Of a stretch of 64,000 bases of DNA, positions 27,537 through 36,445 are shown one piece after another (the first letter of the stretch is position 1; each line of letters begins with the position of its first letter). Source of the DNA: JAJTFW01 sp046330075 (lineage in GTDB: Bacteria > Bacteroidota > Bacteroidia > AKYH767-A > OLB10); contig JAXLTL010000006.1 of NCBI GenBank assembly GCA_046330075.1, positions 62,001 to 126,000 on the forward strand, given 5' to 3'. The notes under the pieces were generated by a model. It saw nothing but the letters and a program-made list of their open reading frames with translations, searched no databases and had not been told where the DNA came from. A program made the position numbers and the translations under genes.

Positions 27537-28253
27537 ATGTTTCCTAAATTCACTTCCTTTCTTTCTCTTCTGGCCCAGGACCTGCTTGATTTTTTCTTCC
27601 CTGTACTATGTGCAGGTTGTGATGAACATCTTGTAAAAGGGGAAGAAGGAATATGTACCGTCTGTTTAATGACCATGCCCCACACCGGGTTCGAACAGCA
27701 AGAGGAAAATCCGGTAATCCGGCAATTCTGGGGTAAGGTCCCGGTAAAGGCTGCCATGGCCTACTGTCATTTCAGCAAAGGCGGGCGAATTCAAAAACTT
27801 ATTCATAGCCTGAAATACGATGATCGTCCTGATATTGGAGTAAAGCTTGGAAAACTCTGTGCGCATCGTCTCTTGCAATCTCCTGTCTTTAGTTCGGCCG
27901 ATTTCATCATCCCCATACCGCTGCATCAGCATAAAATGCGTTTGAGGGGCTATAACCAGGCTGCCAGTTTCGGCCAGGGATTGGCTGCCGTTTTGGGTGT
28001 CCCTCATTTGCAGGAAGGATTAAGGCGGAAGCGGAATACGTCGACTCAAACCCGCAAAAACAGATTTGAGCGGGCCAGAAATGTATCCGAAGTCTTTGAA
28101 GTGGAAAACCCTGACGAGCTGAAAAACAAAATGGTGCTCCTGGTAGATGATGTAATCACCACAGGTTCAACTCTTGCAGCTGCAGCCGAGACCCTCATGG
28201 CGATTCCAGGTGTCAGAGTTTGTATCGTTACAATCGCCTTTGCCCGCGCCTGA
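27537..28253 (+). CDS. comF: ComF-family amidophosphoribosyltransferase-like protein
   Basis: ComF is needed for DNA uptake during natural transformation in several bacteria. The 238-residue protein has the N-terminal zinc-type cysteine pairs (C-A-G-C near residue 23 and C-T-V-C near 40), the central P-I-P-L-H segment, R-G-Y-N-Q-A, the R-x-R-x-T-x-T-Q-T segment and the PRPP-loop V-L-L-V-D-D-V-I-T-T-G-S-T near 203. Length is normal. The promoter for the next gene is embedded in its last codons. Confidence 0.93.
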   Translation: MFPKFTSFLSLLAQDLLDFFFPVLCAGCDEHLVKGEEGICTVCLMTMPHTGFEQQEENPVIRQFWGKVPVKAAMAYCHFSKGGRIQKLIHSLKYDDRPDIGVKLGKLCAHRLLQSPVFSSADFIIPIPLHQHKMRLRGYNQAASFGQGLAAVLGVPHLQEGLRRKRNTSTQTRKNRFERARNVSEVFEVENPDELKNKMVLLVDDVITTGSTLAAAAETLMAIPGVRVCIVTIAFARA

Positions 28254-28269
28254 GCATCACTTATCTTTG
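28239..28269 (+). promoter_or_regulatory. Near-perfect Bacteroidota promoter for the GAF reductase gene
   Basis: TTTG (28239-28242), exactly 19 bases, then TATCTTTG (28262-28269). The expected start of transcription, about 7 bases on, coincides with the ATG at 28276, so the mRNA may be leaderless. The -33 box lies inside the comF coding sequence. Confidence 0.7.
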
Positions 28270-28275
28270 CCGGGA

Positions 28276-28773
28276 ATGGCCGAATCACTATCACTCGCAC
28301 CTTCCTCAGCCGGGAAACAGGAAAAGTATGAAATACTCCTGCCACAGCTGGTTTCTCTTACTGAGGGAGAAACTGACCTAATCGCCAACCTGGCTAATAT
28401 TACTGCTGTGCTCAAGGAGGCGTTCGGGTTTTTCTGGGTGGGCGTTTATTTTGTGAAAGCTGAAGAACTGGTGTTGGGTCCGTTTCAAGGTCCGCTGGCC
28501 TGTACACGTATTGGATATGGTAAAGGTGTTTGCGGTGCTGCCTGGAAGGAAGGCCGAATAATTCTGGTACCGGATGTAGAACAGTTTCCCGGGCACATCG
28601 CCTGCTCCTCATTGTCGAAGTCGGAGATTGTAGTGCCCGTATTTGTTGATGACCGGGTAAGAATGGTGATAGATGTTGACAGTGAACTCCTGAATCATTT
28701 CGATGAAACAGATGCCTTGTACCTGAAGAAGGTTGCCGGTATAATATCAAACTTACTCAAAAACGCCGGGTGA
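28276..28773 (+). CDS. msrC: Free methionine-(R)-sulfoxide reductase (GAF domain)
   Basis: This enzyme reduces free L-methionine-R-sulfoxide, repairing oxidised methionine in the cytosol. The start at ATG 28276 gives 165 residues, the family length; longer in-frame starts would overlap comF. The single GAF domain holds all three redox cysteines: C76 in L-A-C-T-R-I, C86 in G-V-C-G and C110 in G-H-I-A-C. Their spacing (10 and 24) equals that of the E. coli enzyme (Cys84/94/118). The V-P-D-V-E-Q-F-P-G-H-I-A signature is typical. Its stop overlaps the next start (TGATG). Confidence 0.92.
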   Translation: MAESLSLAPSSAGKQEKYEILLPQLVSLTEGETDLIANLANITAVLKEAFGFFWVGVYFVKAEELVLGPFQGPLACTRIGYGKGVCGAAWKEGRIILVPDVEQFPGHIACSSLSKSEIVVPVFVDDRVRMVIDVDSELLNHFDETDALYLKKVAGIISNLLKNAG

Positions 28774-30386
28774 TGATGAGGAAAGGCTGGCTACTTTGTT
28801 TATTGCTGATGGCAGCTTCCTGTGCAAACAGAGTGGCTCCTACGGGTGGTGAGAAGGACACAACACCTCCTAAACTTCTTGAAGCTGTTCCTTTGGAAAA
28901 TTCACTTCATTTTTCGGCAAAGGAAATTCGCCTGAAGTTCGATGAGTATGTTACCCTGAACGACCTGCAAAATCAGCTCATGATTTCACCGCTTACTCCG
29001 AAACAACCGGTTGTAAAGGTTGGTAAACGCGAACTGATCATTGAAATGCCGGACAGCCTGCAGCCTAACACCACTTATACACTGAGCTTTGGAAAGGCAA
29101 TTGTGGATGTGCATGAATCCAATCCTTTGGCGGATTTTAAATATGTTTTCTCCACCGGTGACTATCTCGATTCCCTTTCCCTTTCAGGTGAAGTAAAGGA
29201 AGCCGCTGTGCTTGCCGGTTCAAAGGGTGTAACGGTGTTGGTATACCGAAAAAAAAATACGTCGGAGGATGATTCGTTGCCGTTTAAATCACGTCCTTCC
29301 TATTTTTCACGGACCAATGATAAAGGGATGTTCCGCATCAGCAATATGGCTGCTGGGGAGTATTATGTGTATGCAGTAGAGGATAAAAATAACAACTACT
29401 TCTGCGACCGTCCCTGGGAGGAGCCTTTTGGATTTCTCGGACGGTCTGTAAAATTACCGGGAGATAGTATATTGTGGCTGAAAACTGCTCTCGAATATCC
29501 TGCGCAGGTGAGGATGACCAAAACTTCACGTGTTGACCGCAGAGCGATTCAGGCATATTTCAATCAGCCCGATATACCCTTGCAACTTCGCGATTTTGCG
29601 GGGAATGTCTTGCCTCCGGAACAGTTATGGTGGTCGGCTACCCATGATACCGTAACCATTTTTGACCTCAAAGGAGAGGACTCACTCAGGCTCGTCGCTC
29701 TGCAGGGTGAAAAAATTATCGATTCGTTGCAGGTACGGTTGATACCGGAACCTGGAGTGAAAGCTCCCGAATTGATGAACCGTTACAAGATACTCTCTTC
29801 ACCTCAGGATCTTGGTCCTTCTGCCCCTGTGATGATGCAAAGTCAGCATCCGCTTCAGGCAGGCTCCGGAGAGATTTTTTTACAGGAAGACAGTTCCAAA
29901 ATGATCGCACTGCGTTTTCAGGTGACTGAACCCGGCAAAGGAGTGTTTTCAATTTCTTACCCCTGGAAAGAAGGCGCGAATTATAAACTCATGCTGCCTC
30001 CGGGACAGATCAACGATATTTTTGAGGCAAAGACGGATACTGCACGCTTTAGTTTTCGTGTGCCTGATGAAAAAAGTACATCCACGCTAACCCTGAAAAT
30101 TGAGGGCCTGTCACCATCCGGCAGGTATATTCTTCAGCTGTTAACGGAAAAGATGGAAGTGCTGAAGGAAACAGTACTTCCATCCGATACTTCAGTTACG
30201 TTTAAATATCTGCAGGCAGCAGGAATCCGGATTCGCATCATCAATGATCTCAACCATGACGGACACTGGACACCGGGTCAGTACAGTTTGAAGCGCCAGC
30301 CGGAACCGGTGTACGTACACCCCGATAAATTGAATCTCAGAGCGAACTGGGAACTGGAGACAGTCATCAGTCCTGAATTCGAATAA
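28773..30386 (+). CDS. Ig-like (Big_5) domain lipoprotein
   Basis: The 537-residue protein starts at the ATG overlapping the previous stop. Its signal peptide carries the lipobox A-A-S-C (about residue 18), so it is a lipoprotein of the periplasm or outer membrane. Next comes A-P-T-G-G-x-K-D-T-T-P-P, the typical opening of Bacteroidota Ig-like (Big_5) proteins, and one Ig-like domain (about 35-125) ending K-Y-V-F-S-T-G. A carboxypeptidase-regulatory-like beta domain follows, with Y-Y-V-Y-A-V-E-D-K-N-N-N. The C-terminal I-N-D-L-N-H-D-G-H-W-T-P-G is also typical. Exact role unknown; likely cell-envelope. Confidence 0.85.
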   Translation: MMRKGWLLCLLLMAASCANRVAPTGGEKDTTPPKLLEAVPLENSLHFSAKEIRLKFDEYVTLNDLQNQLMISPLTPKQPVVKVGKRELIIEMPDSLQPNTTYTLSFGKAIVDVHESNPLADFKYVFSTGDYLDSLSLSGEVKEAAVLAGSKGVTVLVYRKKNTSEDDSLPFKSRPSYFSRTNDKGMFRISNMAAGEYYVYAVEDKNNNYFCDRPWEEPFGFLGRSVKLPGDSILWLKTALEYPAQVRMTKTSRVDRRAIQAYFNQPDIPLQLRDFAGNVLPPEQLWWSATHDTVTIFDLKGEDSLRLVALQGEKIIDSLQVRLIPEPGVKAPELMNRYKILSSPQDLGPSAPVMMQSQHPLQAGSGEIFLQEDSSKMIALRFQVTEPGKGVFSISYPWKEGANYKLMLPPGQINDIFEAKTDTARFSFRVPDEKSTSTLTLKIEGLSPSGRYILQLLTEKMEVLKETVLPSDTSVTFKYLQAAGIRIRIINDLNHDGHWTPGQYSLKRQPEPVYVHPDKLNLRANWELETVISPEFE

Positions 30387-30408
30387 TTCATTCTAATTGA
30401 TAAATTTG
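30378..30408 (+). promoter_or_regulatory. Promoter of the RidA-family gene
   Basis: TTCG (30378-30381), 19 bases, then TAAATTTG (30401-30408), an exact TAnnTTTG. It ends 21 bases before the ATG. Confidence 0.55.
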
Positions 30409-30429
30409 TTCAACTAAAATCATCACCTC

Positions 30430-30846
30430 ATGTCGGAAGATAAAATCAATTCATCGAAAGCGCCGGAGCCGGTAGGATTATATCCCCATGCACGCAAGGT
30501 TGGAAATTTGTTGTTTCTTTCCGGTGTGGGTCCACGCGAAAGAGGAACGAAGATAATTCCGGGAGTGGAGCTGGATGAAAGCGGAAATATTGTTTCCTAT
30601 GATATCGAAGCGCAATGCCATTCCGTATTTCGCAATATCCGATATATTCTGGAAGATGCCGGCAGCAGCTGGGATAAAATTGTAGATGTAACGGTTTTCC
30701 TCACCAACATGAAGGATGATTTTAAAACGTATAACCGCATTTACGCCGAGTACTTCAAGGACAATCTGCCCTGCAGAACCACCGTGGAGATAAATTGTTT
30801 GCCGACACCCATCGCCATAGAGTTGAAGGTGATTGCGACGATTTGA
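30430..30846 (+). CDS. RidA-family enamine/imine deaminase
   Basis: RidA proteins hydrolyse reactive enamine/imine intermediates such as 2-aminoacrylate. The 138-residue product is a single domain with F-L-S-G-V-G-P near residue 34, an R-N-I-R-Y-I-L-E-D-A-G segment, V-F-L-T-N-M-K-D-D-F near 96 and the C-terminal C-R-T-T-V-E-I, whose Arg is the conserved substrate-binding residue. The N-terminal insertion (R-E-R-G-T-K-I-I-P-G-V-E-L-D) resembles the 2-aminomuconate deaminase subgroup, but no pathway partner is near, so the exact substrate is open. Confidence 0.92.
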   Translation: MSEDKINSSKAPEPVGLYPHARKVGNLLFLSGVGPRERGTKIIPGVELDESGNIVSYDIEAQCHSVFRNIRYILEDAGSSWDKIVDVTVFLTNMKDDFKTYNRIYAEYFKDNLPCRTTVEINCLPTPIAIELKVIATI

Positions 30847-31283
30847 TGTGGGTGTGGGATTAAACTCTTTTTGTTTAAATTGCTCATGCAAAAGCGAGAG
30901 AGCTTTTCTTGCAATTTATTTTTGCAGCCTCCAAATTTAATATATGATTTAAGAATTTGTGGGTCAGGCTTTAAAAGTTAAACTTTCATCTGTAAAAAAT
31001 ATGCACATCAGCATTTGTTCAAAGGAGATGTTTAGGCGAACGCAGAATTCATAAGTTGGGTATTGTGTGTACTGGAAGATTTTTATTCTTCAAGCTTTTT
31101 AACGCTTGAAATTAACTTGATCTACAGGAACTCACTCCTTTTTTAAAAAGCAAGTGAACGAAATCAGAGAAAAGAAAAAGTACTGATAAAAATCAGTTTG
31201 TTGTGGAAGACACCCTCTTTATCCATATAAGGAGTGTGTTTGCCTATGTTAGGAAAAGGTTAATCAAATTTTTGAAAAAATAA
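30847..31283. other. AT-rich gene-free stretch
   Basis: This is AT-rich sequence between the RidA gene and the promoter of the interrupted secreted gene. I see no credible reading frame, tRNA or strong hairpin, apart from short imperfect inverted repeats such as TTCAAGCTTTTTAACGCTTGAA near 31090. Confidence 0.5.
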
Positions 31284-31313
31284 TTTGGATTTTACAAAAT
31301 CTGTATATCTTTG
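31284..31313 (+). promoter_or_regulatory. Promoter of the interrupted secreted-protein gene
   Basis: TTTG (31284-31287), 18 bases, then TATCTTTG (31306-31313). The leader to the ATG at 31442 would be about 120 nt. The promoter is intact although the gene behind it is broken. Confidence 0.55.
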
Positions 31314-31441
31314 GGTCAATGATGTTATGAAAAAATAGATTTTGATAAGGTGATTGTTTCCTTGTTATCCTCTATGTGCGATGTGTAGTTTAGTTTCAAA
31401 GAGTGCGTAAATGCGATTTCTAACCTTTAAACATACATGCC

Positions 31442-31606
31442 ATGAAAAGAATTTTTGCCTTAGCAGTTTTTCTGCTAATCACAACAATTGTATCCGCACA
31501 GACGGTACAAGATGTCTCGTTTAAGACGAGACCTGATGCTGGATATTCCGTCCAAATTGACCCCCCTTTTTCGTGTGTAATTGACCCCCATGATTTCGTT
31601 TGTAAT
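31442..31606 (+). pseudogene. 5' fragment of T9SS-secreted protein gene interrupted by IS21
   Basis: The reading frame starts with a clear signal peptide (MKRIFALAVFLLITTIVSAQ), continues as T-V-Q-D-V-S-F-K-T-R-P-D and then runs at 31539 into the IS element, where it stops at 31604-31606. Joining 31442-31538 to 34241-34890 restores one open frame of 747 bases (248 residues), so this is the 5' end of the gene whose 3' part lies at 34241-34890. Confidence 0.85.
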
Positions 31607-31745
31607 TGACCCCCGTTTTCCGTTTTAAAGTGACCCCGCATTTCGCGGCAAAGTGACCCCCTGTTGGGTAAAGGCGTAGCGGTTGTGATTGGTGCATCTG
31701 GTATTGTTTGAGATAGGTATAAAGCCCATCCAAATTTAACCAGAA

Positions 31746-33296
31746 ATGGCCAATAAAGCAATCACCATGAGCAAATTAAGACAGGTTCTAAAGTATTTCT
31801 TTCAAGGAATAGGAACCAAAACCATCTCCAATACGACTGGCGTATCCCGTAACACGGTAAAAAAGTACCTTGCCCAAAGCCGTTACATGAGTCTAACGCC
31901 TGAGTCTGTTCAGGCTTTAAGCGACCAACAGTTACACGATCTGTTTCGTTACGAGGCCTCCTTGCCTCTGCCTGACTCCAATCGTTTACAGACCTTATTC
32001 ACCTTCTTCGACACTTCCGGAAAGTTACTGCGCAAGCGAGGTGTTACGTTGCTGCATTTGTGGCATGAGTACATCTCTTTACATCCGGATGGCTTCCAAC
32101 TTACTTCCTATTACAAATATTATCAGGTGTGGAAGAAGCGAGCCGAACCTTCCATGCATATGGAGCATAAAGCCGGTGATAAAATGTACATTGACTTTGC
32201 AGGCGAGAAGATGGACTATGTGGATCCTCACACAGGGGAAATTCTAGCGGCAGAAGTATTTGTAACGCTATTGGGTGCAAGTCAGTTAACATACGTTGAG
32301 GCAGTAGGGAGTCAACGTGTAGAAGATTTGATCATGTCCTGTGAGAATGCTCTGTATTACTTTGGCGGAGCGCCCTGTGCCATTGTTCCTGATAATTTAA
32401 AGGCAGCTGTAATTAAGACCAATAAATACGAGCCCAGAATCAATGAAAACTTCGAAGCATTTGCTGATCACTACAACATGTCGGTGGTTCCGGCCCGTGC
32501 CTATAAGCCCAAGGATAAGGCGCTTGTAGAAGGGGCTGTAAAGATCAGCTACCGCAGGATATATGCTATGATGGGCCCTCAGCTATGCACCGGACTGGAA
32601 GCACTCAATAGCCGCATTCGGGAATATCTGGAGGACCATAACAACAAAACGATGCAGGGTAGAAATTATTCCCGTCGCCAGCAGTTTGAAGAAATGGAAC
32701 GTCAAACATTGCAGCCATTGGCCGCAAGGCGCTTTGAGCTGTTCAGTCATGCTACATTAACAGTGATGAAAAACGGTCATGTATGTCTGACCAATGACAA
32801 GCATTATTACAGTGTTCCCTTTGGTAACATCGGAAAGAAAGTTAAAATGATGTACTCCAACTCAAAGGTGCTGATCTATTACCGGTATGAGCTTATAGCA
32901 GAACATGAGCGCATCAAATCCCCGCACAGCTTCAGTACAATAAAGGAGCATCTTGCTTCGCATCACCAACATCAGTTGGAATGGAATGCCGATAAGTTCA
33001 TCCAGGATGCCGCCAACATTGATCCGGTGGTAGAATACTATATCCGTCAGGTTCTACACCTTAAACCTCATCCCGAACAAGCCTATCGCTCATGTCAGGG
33101 TATTCTATCTTATGCCAAACGTGTGGGGAAAGACCGTCTAGTAAATGCCTGTAAGCGTGCACATGATGTTGGCACCTATAACTTCAAGGCGATTGAAAAC
33201 ATTCTACAGAAAGGCCTTGATAAGCAAATGAACGATATACCTTCCGTCGCTATGCCTTCACATGACAATATAAGGGGAAAAGATTACTATCAATAA
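31746..33296 (+). CDS. istA: IS21-family transposase
   Basis: The 516-residue product has an N-terminal helix-turn-helix (I-S-N-T-T-G-V-S-R-N-T-V-K-K-Y-L near residue 28) and an rve-type DDE integrase core. The acidic residues are visible as M-Y-I-D-F-A-G near 147, the Asp of I-V-P-D-N-L-K near 215 and the Glu of L-V-E-G-A-V-K near 260. A Mu-C-like beta domain follows. Length is normal and there is no frameshift, so the enzyme appears intact. istB follows 22 bases downstream. Confidence 0.95.
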   Translation: MANKAITMSKLRQVLKYFFQGIGTKTISNTTGVSRNTVKKYLAQSRYMSLTPESVQALSDQQLHDLFRYEASLPLPDSNRLQTLFTFFDTSGKLLRKRGVTLLHLWHEYISLHPDGFQLTSYYKYYQVWKKRAEPSMHMEHKAGDKMYIDFAGEKMDYVDPHTGEILAAEVFVTLLGASQLTYVEAVGSQRVEDLIMSCENALYYFGGAPCAIVPDNLKAAVIKTNKYEPRINENFEAFADHYNMSVVPARAYKPKDKALVEGAVKISYRRIYAMMGPQLCTGLEALNSRIREYLEDHNNKTMQGRNYSRRQQFEEMERQTLQPLAARRFELFSHATLTVMKNGHVCLTNDKHYYSVPFGNIGKKVKMMYSNSKVLIYYRYELIAEHERIKSPHSFSTIKEHLASHHQHQLEWNADKFIQDAANIDPVVEYYIRQVLHLKPHPEQAYRSCQGILSYAKRVGKDRLVNACKRAHDVGTYNFKAIENILQKGLDKQMNDIPSVAMPSHDNIRGKDYYQ

Positions 33297-33318
33297 TAAC
33301 CACTTAAAACAGTTAAAC

Positions 33319-34065
33319 ATGAATGAACAAATCCTTGAAAAAATGCAGAAGATGCGCTTGCATGGCATGGCCCGTATCTTCCAAAACAGTCTTGAAAAAA
33401 GCGGATTAAAATTACTCACGCCCGATGAAATGGTAGCCCACCTTGTGGAAGCTGAATGGGATGATCGCTACAACCGAAAGTTGGACCGTAGCCTGCATCG
33501 CGCCCACTTTCGTTACAAAGCTGCAATAGAGCAGATAGCCTTTGAAGAAAACAGGGCGCTCGACAAAAATCAGGTGTTACGTTTAGCAGAGTGCACTTTT
33601 ATCAAAAAAAAAGAAAATGTTTTGATAACTGGAAGCACGGGAGTAGGCAAAAGCTTTGTAGCATCTGCCCTTGGACATCAGGCATGTTCACTCGGATACA
33701 AAGTCATGTACTCCCATAGTACAAAGCTGTTTGCCAAGTTGAAACTGGCTAAGGCAGACGGTACATACCTGAAAGAACTGAGTAAAATGGAAAAGCAAGA
33801 TCTCCTTCTTATTGATGATTTTGGAATACAACCATTAGATGCGCAGAGTAGAACGAGTTTAATGGAAATCATTGAAGATCGACATGGTAAATCATCCACC
33901 ATGTTCACTTCTCAAGTCCCTATTGGTATGTGGCACGAAGTAATTGGCGAACAAACTATTGCCGATGCCATCCTCGACCGTATAGTTCACGACTCACATC
34001 GTTTGGAAATGAAGGGGGAGTCAATGCGAAAACGTAAATCTACCATGACTGAACTAACCAATTAA
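33319..34065 (+). CDS. istB: IS21-family ATPase/helper protein
   Basis: The 248-residue AAA+ ATPase regulates IstA target choice. It has an N-terminal IstB-like region, Walker A G-S-T-G-V-G-K-S (near residue 104), Walker B L-L-L-I-D-D-F-G (near 157) and the arginine-containing segment I-L-D-R-I-V-H-D-S-H-R-L. It is intact and full length, so the element may still be able to move. Confidence 0.95.
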   Translation: MNEQILEKMQKMRLHGMARIFQNSLEKSGLKLLTPDEMVAHLVEAEWDDRYNRKLDRSLHRAHFRYKAAIEQIAFEENRALDKNQVLRLAECTFIKKKENVLITGSTGVGKSFVASALGHQACSLGYKVMYSHSTKLFAKLKLAKADGTYLKELSKMEKQDLLLIDDFGIQPLDAQSRTSLMEIIEDRHGKSSTMFTSQVPIGMWHEVIGEQTIADAILDRIVHDSHRLEMKGESMRKRKSTMTELTN

Positions 34066-34143
34066 AAAAAACTCTAACTTTGGTTAAGTGCCAAAATACA
34101 ATCATTACGCCAAGTTATAAATGCCTAACTAAAAGGGGTCAAT

Positions 34144-34890
34144 TTGATGCGAAAAGATGGGGTCAATTTACAACGAAATACAAGGGGTCAATTTGCCGCG
34201 AAATGCGGGGGTCAGATTGCGCGGAATATCCAGTCAGATGAGGACAGTGTAAGAATTCTCGATGATAATGTTATTTTATTGTCCGCAATTGAATCCTGGG
34301 GTGCCTTGGTTGATGAAATGAATGAATCATTTAGCAATAAACGGGATTCTATTCGTGAAATCTGTTTAGATCTGTATAAAGAGTTTAATGCACAAAGTGA
34401 CCTTGGTCAAATTGAAACTGAAATCTGGAAATTAGTATTAACTTATGGTTACGGCAGTGAATTAGAGCCTACTTATGATGATTCCGCTGCAATTGCTGAT
34501 TACTCTTATTTATGTAGTAAAGATTATGGTTCTGCGGTGAATTATGTTCGATCATTATACTTCGCCTTAACAGATGTATTGGTTACCGATGAAGAGGTAT
34601 GCAGTTCAGGTGAACGAATTGCAAAAACTCAAGAGGAACCCGATTTTAATTTGTCTTTTGGTGTTTATCCAAATCCAACAACTGGACTCGTTACAGTTAA
34701 GTTGAATCAAGCAATCGAGGTTGACTATGATCTAAGTATTACTAATTCAGCTGGTATGGAGGTATATAGATGTCACAAATCTTCTCCTGAGGTTAGAATT
34801 GATACTAAGCCTTGGAATTCTGGAATATATTTTATAACTTTGAAACATGAGGCCACTGAAATTCATAAAAAACTTGTTGTATTGAGATAA
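34144..34890 (+). pseudogene. 3' fragment of T9SS-secreted protein gene (frame fused to IS end)
   Basis: The open frame begins inside the right end of the IS and enters host sequence at 34241. The host part runs from D-S-V-R-I-L-D-D-N through a region rich in acidic residues (possible helical domain) to a type A T9SS sorting domain (Y-P-N-P-T-T-G-L-V-T-V-K, ending K-L-V-V-L-R). It lacks its own signal peptide and cannot be exported as it stands. Rejoining it with 31442-31538 gives an unbroken 248-residue secreted protein. Its stop overlaps the next start (TAATG). Confidence 0.85.
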
Positions 34891-36422
34891 TGCGAAGAAT
34901 TATTTTAATAGTTGAATTTGTATTCATGGTACTGAGCATGGAATTGCATGCTCAGTACCATGATGCAAACTGGCTAGTATCCAGCGGGTATATGGGCCAA
35001 GGGAGCAACACCTTAATACACTTTCCCGTCGGAGGTGGTGCTCCACAGATATCCTCAACCACAGGAACTATTCCGTTTAACTATGCAAATGCAAGCATTT
35101 CTGATGCAAACGGAAATTTTCTTTTCTTTTCGAATGGAATAGAAGTGTTCGATAAGAATTATCAGGCTATACCTGGGTGTATTATTCAGACTCCATATAC
35201 CATTCAATGGGCGACGGCTGGATTAAATAGGTATAATGCTGGATTATTTTTACCATGGCCGGGAGATACAAACAGATATGCTCTCTTTTATTGCGTTCCA
35301 GAGATACCAATAATAAATACCGGCTCGTGTCCAGGTGGATGGACTTGGCTATCTAATCATCTTTATTATACTGTTTTAGATAAGAGTTTAAATGGTGGTA
35401 ATGGAGGTATAGTTTCTTCAAGCAGTATTGCATATTTGGATACATTAGTATATTTAAATGGGCTTACCGCAGTAAAACATGGCAACGGAAGAGATTGGTG
35501 GATATTAACAAGGGAAAGATGTTCTTCAAATACGAATACAGTTTTATTTACCAATTTTGGTATTCAACAATTTTTTAAACAATCTATTGGTCCAAATTTA
35601 AACGATGGGTTAAAGTCAGCTGTGTCTAGGTTCACGCCTAATGGTATTACATTGGCAACTGCAATCGATGACACTACAATCATATTCTATAAATTTGATA
35701 GATGTAATGGAACTTTATTCGATCCAATTGTTTTAAATACCAGCCCCAATGGAGAAGTTTATAGTGAGTTTTCACCCAGTAGTCAGCTTCTATATCGTAA
35801 TAACCCACCGCAAGGCATACAAACCACCCAGTATGACCTTAATCAATATTACCTACCTAATGGTATCCTTAATAGTCGTACATACATAGATCCTGTGGCT
35901 GATACTGGTAATTGTGGGCAAGGAGTGGGTTCAGCAAGCAGTGCTTGTATGCCTTCATTAGCACCAGATGGCAAGATTTACTGGGGGCATTGTTATGCCT
36001 GTAATTTGTCAGTGATAAATTTCCCGGACAGTTTGGATACCCTGTGTAATATGGAGTATAATACTATTCAATTGCCAATGCCTCATTCTGGTGCTTTACC
36101 TCAGTTTCCTAATTTTAAACTTGGGCCGGTAGTAGGAAGTGTTTGTGATAGTTTAACTTTAATAAGTGAATTGAACAATATATCTGTGAGTATGTACCCG
36201 AGTCCAGTGGAGGAAAAATTAACCATAACCTCCCAAAAGTTGTTACAAAATGTATCGATACATCTTTTTGATCAAATGGGTAGATTGGTATTGGACCAGA
36301 ACTTTTCAAGTGGTACAGTTTTTCAAATTAATATACCAAGTTATATTCGCTCAGGTTTATATGTTGTACAGATTCATTCTGAAAAAGGAAATGTGTCGAG
36401 GAAAGTGATTGTGCAAAAGTGA
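34890..36422 (+). CDS. T9SS-sorted secreted protein, beta-propeller-like
   Basis: The 510-residue protein has an uncleaved-looking but plausible signal peptide ending H-A-Q (about residue 22). The body contains N-G-N-F-L-F-F-S-N-G-I-E-V-F-D near 70, W-W-I-L-T-R-E near 205 and F-S-P-S-S-Q-L-L-Y near 290, like the propeller-type proteins common in gliding Bacteroidota. A type A sorting domain closes it (M-Y-P-S-P-V-E near 428 to K-V-I-V-Q-K). Its ATG overlaps the stop of the gene fragment before it, so translation was probably coupled to the gene now broken by IS21. Expression may therefore be lost or altered. Confidence 0.8.
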   Translation: MRRIILIVEFVFMVLSMELHAQYHDANWLVSSGYMGQGSNTLIHFPVGGGAPQISSTTGTIPFNYANASISDANGNFLFFSNGIEVFDKNYQAIPGCIIQTPYTIQWATAGLNRYNAGLFLPWPGDTNRYALFYCVPEIPIINTGSCPGGWTWLSNHLYYTVLDKSLNGGNGGIVSSSSIAYLDTLVYLNGLTAVKHGNGRDWWILTRERCSSNTNTVLFTNFGIQQFFKQSIGPNLNDGLKSAVSRFTPNGITLATAIDDTTIIFYKFDRCNGTLFDPIVLNTSPNGEVYSEFSPSSQLLYRNNPPQGIQTTQYDLNQYYLPNGILNSRTYIDPVADTGNCGQGVGSASSACMPSLAPDGKIYWGHCYACNLSVINFPDSLDTLCNMEYNTIQLPMPHSGALPQFPNFKLGPVVGSVCDSLTLISELNNISVSMYPSPVEEKLTITSQKLLQNVSIHLFDQMGRLVLDQNFSSGTVFQINIPSYIRSGLYVVQIHSEKGNVSRKVIVQK

Positions 36423-36445
36423 TAAGACGATTTATTCTATAAATT

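Larger units (their letters stand above)
31539..34236 (+). mobile_element. Complete IS21-family insertion sequence
   Basis: The element is about 2.7 kb and carries istA and istB in order. The ends form an inverted repeat: CTGGATATTCCG...TGACCCCC on the left, and the complement ending GGAATATCCAG on the right. Each end holds a series of subterminal sites of the form TTCG...TGACCCC: five on the left (31555-31670) and four on the right (34133-34215), as in other IS21 elements where they bind the transposase. The 4-bp direct repeat GATG flanks it (31535-31538 and 34237-34240). Exact ends are uncertain by a few bases because the right end has three extra bases relative to the left. Confidence 0.88.
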
